Notes under the pieces: generated by a model
What the model saw: the letters and a program-made list of their open reading frames with translations, nothing else
Told to the model about the DNA's origin: nothing
Database searches by the model: none
Part shown: positions 58,709-64,000 of the stretch, piece by piece
Layout of the letters: each line of letters begins with the position of its first letter
Position numbering within the stretch: the stretch's first letter is position 1
Program-made: the position numbers and the translations under genes
Source: Letharia columbiana
Lineage: Eukaryota; Ascomycota; Lecanoromycetes; Lecanorales; Parmeliaceae
Length of the DNA: 64,000 nt
Assembly (NCBI RefSeq): GCF_014066305.1
Contig: NW_023501039.1
Coordinates: 1,116,001 to 1,180,000, forward strand
Reading direction: 5' to 3'

Positions 58709-59027
58709 GATGGAATACTTATGTTTCAGCAATCATAGTGAAGGGCCCTGGAGTAAATCGCGAAAACACGCCTTGCCCCTGGCGCGTCCGTATTCATTAG
58801 TGATTGATTGAACCGAGTGTCCTGCTGCTAAGAATTTCTAGCTTAGAAATTTGCGAACCACTCGAGCCACTCTCCCGTTTGGTGCTGCACCTCAGAAGGA
58901 TTCCGATCACAATACAATTCTCTGCCTTTGCCTTGTTCGTATCAGGCCAGTATTCACCACTATTGAGCTCTTGGCTCTGCACCTGCTAGAAAAGTTGGTA
59001 CTCAAGCAGTTACAACACTTGCGCAAC
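58709..59027. promoter_or_regulatory. Shared OGG1/U2AF promoter
   Basis: 319 bp between divergent starts. No certain factor site. Links a DNA-repair gene to a splicing gene only by geometry. Confidence 0.35.
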
Positions 59028-61116
59028 ATGAACGGCGACAGCTACTCGTCAAGAGGCATGGCAACAAACGCCCTACCGAGGATTCGGAAACATGAGACTG
59101 ATACAAACAATCCCATGAGCGCAGATTCGGGCAGACATGGCTCATCTAGGGATCACTATGTAAGCTCCATGAAACCTTGAATCGTCCTCAATTCACTGAA
59201 AGATAATCTGTACCTAGTCCTCAAGAGACGATCGCCGAGACAGAGATAGGGATCACCAACGAGGCGGCGACAGAAGACGTTCGAGGTCTCCCAGACATCG
59301 AGATTCAAGACGCCGCGAGCCTGATGTAGACTCGTACTCCTCCAGCCGTGACTATAGAGCGCGCGAACGTGAAGACCGCTACGGTCGAGAAGGCACTCGA
59401 GATGATAGGGCATGGGACCGGGATAGGGGAGACAGAGGTGGCAGAGGCGATAGGGAAGACCGAGGAATGTCACGGCGTGATGCTAGGCGTGACGACTATG
59501 ATCGCCCACCGCGGAGGGACAGAGATCTATTTGAGGGTCGCATGGACCGAGGGCCAGGTGCCGGCGGCCGTGGAGGTCCCCCGAGAAGCGATCGTGACGA
59601 ATTCGCAATGCAAATGGGAGGTAGAGATAGGAAGAAGAGCGCCAGTCCTCCACCAAAGAAGAAGGAGCCCACACCTGATCTGACTGATACTGTACCCATT
59701 ACTGAAAGAAAGCGGAGATTGACACAATGGGACATCAAGCCACCTGGCTACGAGAATGTCACGGCAGAGCAGGCAAAACTTTCAGGCGAGTGATTTCAAT
59801 CTCAAGCGATCAAGAACGTCAGGATTAACATTCAATATGAAGGCATGTTTCCACTACCGGGCGCACCTCGCCAGCAGCCGATGGACCCAAGCCGATTGCA
59901 AGCTTTCATGAACCAGCCAAGTGGTTCCGCCGGCAACGCGGCACTGAAGCCATCAAATGCTCGCCAGTCGAAGCGCCTGTTCGTTCACAATCTTCCATCA
60001 TCGGCTACGGATGAAGGCATTATCAATTTCTTCAATCTACAGCTTAATGGACTCAATGTCATATCCGCACCAGATCCTTGCATATCAGCACAAATCTCGA
60101 AGGATAGGACGTTCGCACTGTTGGAGTTCAAGAACCCCACCGAGGCTACCGTTGCCTTGGCATTGGATGGCATCAAGATGGAAGATAATGACAACATGGA
60201 GACCTCGAATGGCACCGCTAACGGCAGCTCTCAAGGTATCTCGGTCCGACGGCCTAAAGACTATATTGTACCATCCGTTGTCGAAGACGAGGAGTACCAA
60301 GAAGGATTGGTGTCGCCTGTGGTACCTGACACGCCCAACAAGATAAGCGTGGCAAATCTTCTTCCAAGCCTGGCGGACGAACAAGTAATGGAGCTTTTGA
60401 CAGCTTTTGGACCGCTCAAAGCCTTTGTCCTAGTCAAAGATAGTAGTACCGAGGAATCTAGGGTAAGCGATAAGTACATTGCCGTTATCCATTATTAACG
60501 TCTTCGCAGGGTATTGCCTTCTGCGAGTACGTCGATCCCGCTGTCACAGACAATGCGGTCGATGGCCTCAATGGTATGGAGCTTGGTGACACGCATCTCA
60601 AGGTTACGAGAGCTAGTATCGGAGTCACTCAAGCTGCTGGACTTGAGATGGGTGTCAACGCAATGTCTATGCTTGCGGGCACGACGTCGAACGACCTTGA
60701 TGAAGGCCGAGTCCTACAGTTGCTCAATATGGTCACACCAGAGGAGCTCATTGACAATGAGGATTACGAAGGCATGTTGGACTACGTGCTTTTCTTCGCG
60801 GCGAGTGACTAACATATTTTAGAAATCTGCGAGGACGTCAAGGAAGAGTGTGACAAGTACGGCGAAGTGCTTGAGATGAAGGTCCCAAGACCTAGTGGTG
60901 GAAGTAGGCAGTCGAATGGTGTTGGCAAGATTTACGTCAAATATGACACTCCGGATGCTGCGCGTAAGGCCCTGCAAGCACTGGCTGGTAGGAAGTTTGC
61001 AGACCGAACTGTGGTCACTACCTACTTTTCTGAAGTAAGTTTGGCGCCTGACTTCTATGGCCTTACAAGATACGCTGACCCATTTATAGGAGAACTTCGA
61101 GGTCGGCGCCTGGTAA
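59028..61116 (+). CDS. U2AF2: U2AF large subunit (U2AF65), two GC-AG introns
   Basis: 606-aa splicing factor that binds the polypyrimidine tract. Exons: 59028-59159, 59218-59785, 59843-60462, 60510-60771, 60823-61034 and 61090-61116. The N-terminus is an RS/RD-rich domain (RRDRDRDHQRGGDRRRSRSP). The UHM-ligand segment follows (RKRRLTQWDIKPPGYENVT). RRM1 has KRLFVHNLPSSATDEGIINF, RRM2 has KISVANLLPSLADEQVMELL, and the C-terminal UHM has CDKYGEVLEMKVPRP and GKIYVKYDTPDAARKAL. The protein ends ENFEVGAW. Two introns, 59786-59842 and 60772-60822, only keep the frame with GC donors (GCGAGT, GCATGT). The second has a perfect GACTAAC branch site. Confidence 0.93.
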
Positions 61117-61528
61117 GACTGGAGGAGAATGCGATGAGCAATTTCTTTCATACAGGGAGCCTTGAGCGAGGGGAGGCTATGTAGCCAGGAATCTCAGCAT
61201 GCTGTTGCGTCTTCCAGGCTTGTGTGTCGTCCTCTGAGTTCAAACTCGTTTGAGGTGCTTGAGGCCTCTGCTCATTGTAATTGTACTCTATCTGCGAGTA
61301 GTTGAGAACGAAATCAGGAGGAAAAGCATTGCAATGAGGCATTTTCCAACCTTACTGACTTATGGTAGCTAATATCAGCCAACATATGTCAATGTGTCTT
61401 CATTTTCCGTAGCTACTTGCTTATCACAAAAAAAACAAATTTGACGGAGAAAGACAAGGCCGTTACAAGAGCTGAACAAGATGGGTTGACGACTGGCTGC
61501 GAACAGGGCTATGATGCTGTCGGTGGCG
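61117..61528. other. Convergent spacer U2AF / secreted protein
   Basis: 412 bp, both 3' regions, no gene. Confidence 0.6.
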
Positions 61529-62889
61529 TCAAAGCGACAAGGCGAGTGCGAGTCTACTTACGAGTGCTGGCGAGGCTTTCAAAGAATCTGGAAAACCATT
61601 GCAAGCGTAAGCTGTCACATTGCTATTATGTGGAATGATAACGGTAATGTTGGTATGTGGGGAACAGTCCTGGCCCATTTGGCCGACGGTCAGAAAGCCA
61701 TACGCTTCGATATTAATATGGTTTGAATATTCGACACCTATGCTCCCACAAGAGTTGCCACCCAGAACACTGTGCATTTTGTTCAGCAAATCATATGTTG
61801 TGGATCCGTTGCCGGTAGCGACGCCTCGGTAGAAGACACAGATGTCGGGGCCGCCATTATCATTGCAGTATATAGGTTGAGTGGTCAGGGCCCTGATGTC
61901 AGAATCCTTGTAGTACAGTTTGACGGCTTCCAGGAGTATCCCAATAGCGCCGTTGTTGTTAGGTCCACAATCGTTGCCCCATCTATGATTGTTGAGGCCG
62001 GAATTGTATTCATTACCTCCGGGTGCGGGCAGGGTAGTAGGGGCCGTTGCGACGCAGTCGTAGAGGTAGTTGACGACGATGCCGGCGACATGAGTACAGG
62101 GAGGTTGAGTGGCTCGCTTGCAGTCGAACCATGTGTTGGTGGTGCCACGCTCGTTCAAGGTTTGCTCCTGGCTCAGGTAGTCGAGGAGGGTGTAGCCACT
62201 GCCGGGCCCGTAATTATTTTGGTGAGTATCGTTCCACCACGTGAAAGCACCGTATTGTTGTTCAGTGGCTGCGTCAAACGGAACCCAAGGTGAACCGGCA
62301 TTACCCCAAAATCTAATGATGAACGTTAACTAACTACAGGGCCTGGCACAGTGGAACAAGGCGAGTACCTACGCGCAGGGCTGGTCATCTTGACATGCAT
62401 ACTGTGTGCATGTGTTGATGTCGAAAGGTGTGGGAGTGTTGGTGTCGGAACCAGGTAGAGGAGGATAAAACTGGGCCGGTTGAGCGTTTTCATCCGACCC
62501 GGGGTATACTCCGTATTGCATTGTATTGATCCAAAAGCCAGAATCCCAGGGCTGCGGAACCGCTACAGTGGGATCGCTGCCTGCCGTGAGGAAGGCCGAG
62601 TATAGCGAGCCATTCATGTAATAAGTACGCATACCCTGATCTGGCGTAGTCGTATATTTAGTTGTGCCAGTGGTGCAGATTTGTAAGGCCTGGGCAGATT
62701 TATTTGTCAGATCACGGAGACAGGACTGGAAGAAATGCGGTTATTGTTACTCACGGTGAAATGATAGCCGGGTTGCGGCTCAACAACGCATTGCCCCGTG
62801 TTTCCAGGAGGGTACGGGGCCCACGGGGAGCTTGCTACAAGCCCGAGTTGAGCAATGACGGTTGCTGTAGCTATTGTAAAGTAATTCAT
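61529..62889 (-). CDS. Secreted Cys-rich protein, possible KP4-like C-terminal domain
   Basis: 411 aa from exons 62889-62755, 62689-62373 and 62312-61529. A signal peptide is clear (MNYFTIATATVIAQLGLVAS). The middle part is Pro/Asp-rich with several cysteines (CTQYACQDDQPCA). The last 120 residues contain an arrangement of cysteines and short blocks (ICVFYRGV, then LNKMHSVLGGNSCGSIGVEY and GFLTVG) that resembles the pattern of the KP4 killer-protein family: an ICxF-type strand, a Leu-rich helix, GC/CGS and an LTV strand. I rate the family call as tentative. No break is seen. A role as secreted antimicrobial or effector is only a hypothesis. Confidence 0.6.
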
Positions 62890-63112
62890 GGTAAGTGGAG
62901 CCAAGGCTTGATGGTAGAGACGGATTATTGTTTTGGAGACTGTGGAGCGATCGCTGTAAAAACGACCAAGTCATGGGTGAGGGCGATGCCAGGCAGCTTT
63001 ATGTCGAAGTGATCAGTAGTGAACCGCGCCATATGCTTCCAAACACGAGGCGCCACATAGCAGGTGAGGCTTCCTCGCAGGCTGGGCATTGTGCATATCG
63101 TACGGAGGTATG
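62890..63112. promoter_or_regulatory. Promoter region of the secreted protein gene
   Basis: Stretch between the start codon at 62889 and the fold-back element. No specific site identified. Confidence 0.3.
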
Positions 63113-63244
63113 TACTCGTATAATCCAGAAGTGAGCTCTTTGATAGAGTGAGGACACCAATGAACCCTTCCACTTAGCCGAATATCGGTTAATCTATTGG
63201 TGTCCTCACTCTATCAAAGAACTCACTTCTGGATTGTACGAGTA
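63113..63244. mobile_element. 132-bp fold-back element
   Basis: Two 49-bp inverted arms at 63113-63161 and 63196-63244 pair with only two mismatches around a 34-nt loop. Each end carries TA, which could be a TA target duplication as in Tc1/mariner-type MITEs. No coding capacity. It sits about 225 bp upstream of the secreted-protein start and could affect its promoter. Confidence 0.75.
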
Positions 63245-63379
63245 GATGGACAAGCCTTCGACACCATGCCTGTTGCTGTCAATAAAAGATGCTAATCATT
63301 ATAAGTTGGCTTTTGCGGGGAAGTCTGGTCGTTGAAGTAAAACAGGCTAAAAGCTCGGATACGAACCTCGTGTTGGAGG

Positions 63380-63899
63380 TAGTGATGTGATTTTGACTTT
63401 GCAGTAATTACACTTTACAGTAATTACACGTGTAATTACTGTAAGACACATGAGCCTGACGGTCACGCTAGTAGGGCGCTAGTAGGTACTGGCCTGAAAG
63501 CCTCCTATTGGGAGGTACCATTTCCGTGCCATTGACGGCAAGATTCGAATATTTAGTGCGAAATTTGCAGCTGGTAAGTATAGCCGAAGCCCCTGAAGGA
63601 GGACGAGACTCGATGAAGGCATTTCAGACCGTCTGGTCTCTTGTATTGCTTGGTCCATGACGAGGCATGCTTGGTAGAAGGCCTAATGGTGAAAGGATGA
63701 CTGTAAAAAGGTGGATTTGAATAGAGAAGGCAAAATTTCTCCGCAGAGAATTGCCAAGACCATGGATTTGACCAATCAGAAGGCTTACATAAGGATTACT
63801 AAGTGTTTTACATGATTTACACGCTGTCACGCAGTTTTTGCCTTACATTACTGTAATTACTGTAAGGCACATGGCCTTACATGTAAAATCACATCCCTA
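63380..63899. mobile_element. 520-bp non-autonomous hAT-type MITE
   Basis: The element ends TAGTGATGTGATTTT on the left and AAAATCACATCCCTA on the right, inverted repeats with 14 of 15 matches. They fit the YARNG hAT terminus. It is flanked by a perfect 8-bp duplication GTTGGAGG at 63372-63379 and 63900-63907. Subterminal TTACAGTAATTACA-type motifs recur in both orientations. No transposase frame is present, so mobility would depend on a hAT transposase elsewhere. Confidence 0.88.
63415..63444. repeat. 30-bp perfect palindrome inside the MITE
   Basis: TTACAGTAATTACAC followed directly by its exact reverse complement. Similar TTAC/GTAA motifs recur near the right end of the element. Confidence 0.9.
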
Positions 63900-64000
63900 G
63901 TTGGAGGCTCTCACTGCATGACTGTGATCCTATCGAGCGAAGACAGCAGGGTAAAAGGGCCCCTTCTGCAACCACCATATTTTGGAAATAACCCCTACAT

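Noticed and set aside
59348..59683. 111-codon plus frame within the U2AF gene
   Set aside because: Alternative frame of the RS/RD-rich U2AF exon.

Overview
The window reads as nuclear DNA of a filamentous ascomycete (Pezizomycotina, probably Dothideomycetes; class is an inference). The evidence is many short introns of about 49-150 bp with GT..AG ends and CTAAC-like branch sites, dense genes on both strands, and fungal-specific families (RAX2, UstYa/DUF3328, SAT4-type rhodopsin-like protein, HapC). No ribosomal RNA, tRNA or CRISPR was found. Exon structures were built by hand. For every multi-exon gene except the ARP2/3 subunit the exon lengths sum to a multiple of three.

Layout. 0.2-13 kb is housekeeping: aromatic aminotransferase, HapC (CCAAT factor), prefoldin 2, CMC2, UTP23, RRN3 and a DUF1993 protein. 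13.4-21.2 kb is accessory. It holds a GNAT acetyltransferase, a small secreted precursor with three 16-residue repeats separated by Kex2 (KR) sites, a UstYa/DUF3328 oxidase and a seven-helix rhodopsin-like protein. Precursor plus UstYa is the hallmark of a fungal dikaritin-type RiPP cluster. 22.4-34 kb is a head-to-tail array of divergent GNAT paralogues, all on the minus strand: five stand-alone genes, two relics, and one copy fused behind a C2H2 zinc-finger region (877 aa).

35-64 kb is mainly housekeeping again: PTC7-like phosphatase, EMC6, UTP12/DIP2, a decayed GNAT of another type, a seven-helix receptor, ERV46, LCL3, ARP2/3 p34 subunit (with an apparent 1-nt frameshift), RAX2, OGG1 and U2AF large subunit (with two GC-AG introns). 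The right end has a secreted protein with a possible KP4-like domain, a 132-bp fold-back element and a 520-bp hAT-type MITE with an 8-bp target duplication.

How the genes may work together: UTP23/RRN3, OGG1/U2AF, GIM4/CMC2, PTC7/EMC6 and ERV46/LCL3 are divergent pairs on short shared promoters. In the accessory part, the repeat precursor would be secreted, cut by Kex2 and modified by the UstYa oxidase. The GNAT array looks like lineage-specific tandem expansion with decay of the acetyl-CoA motif in several copies.
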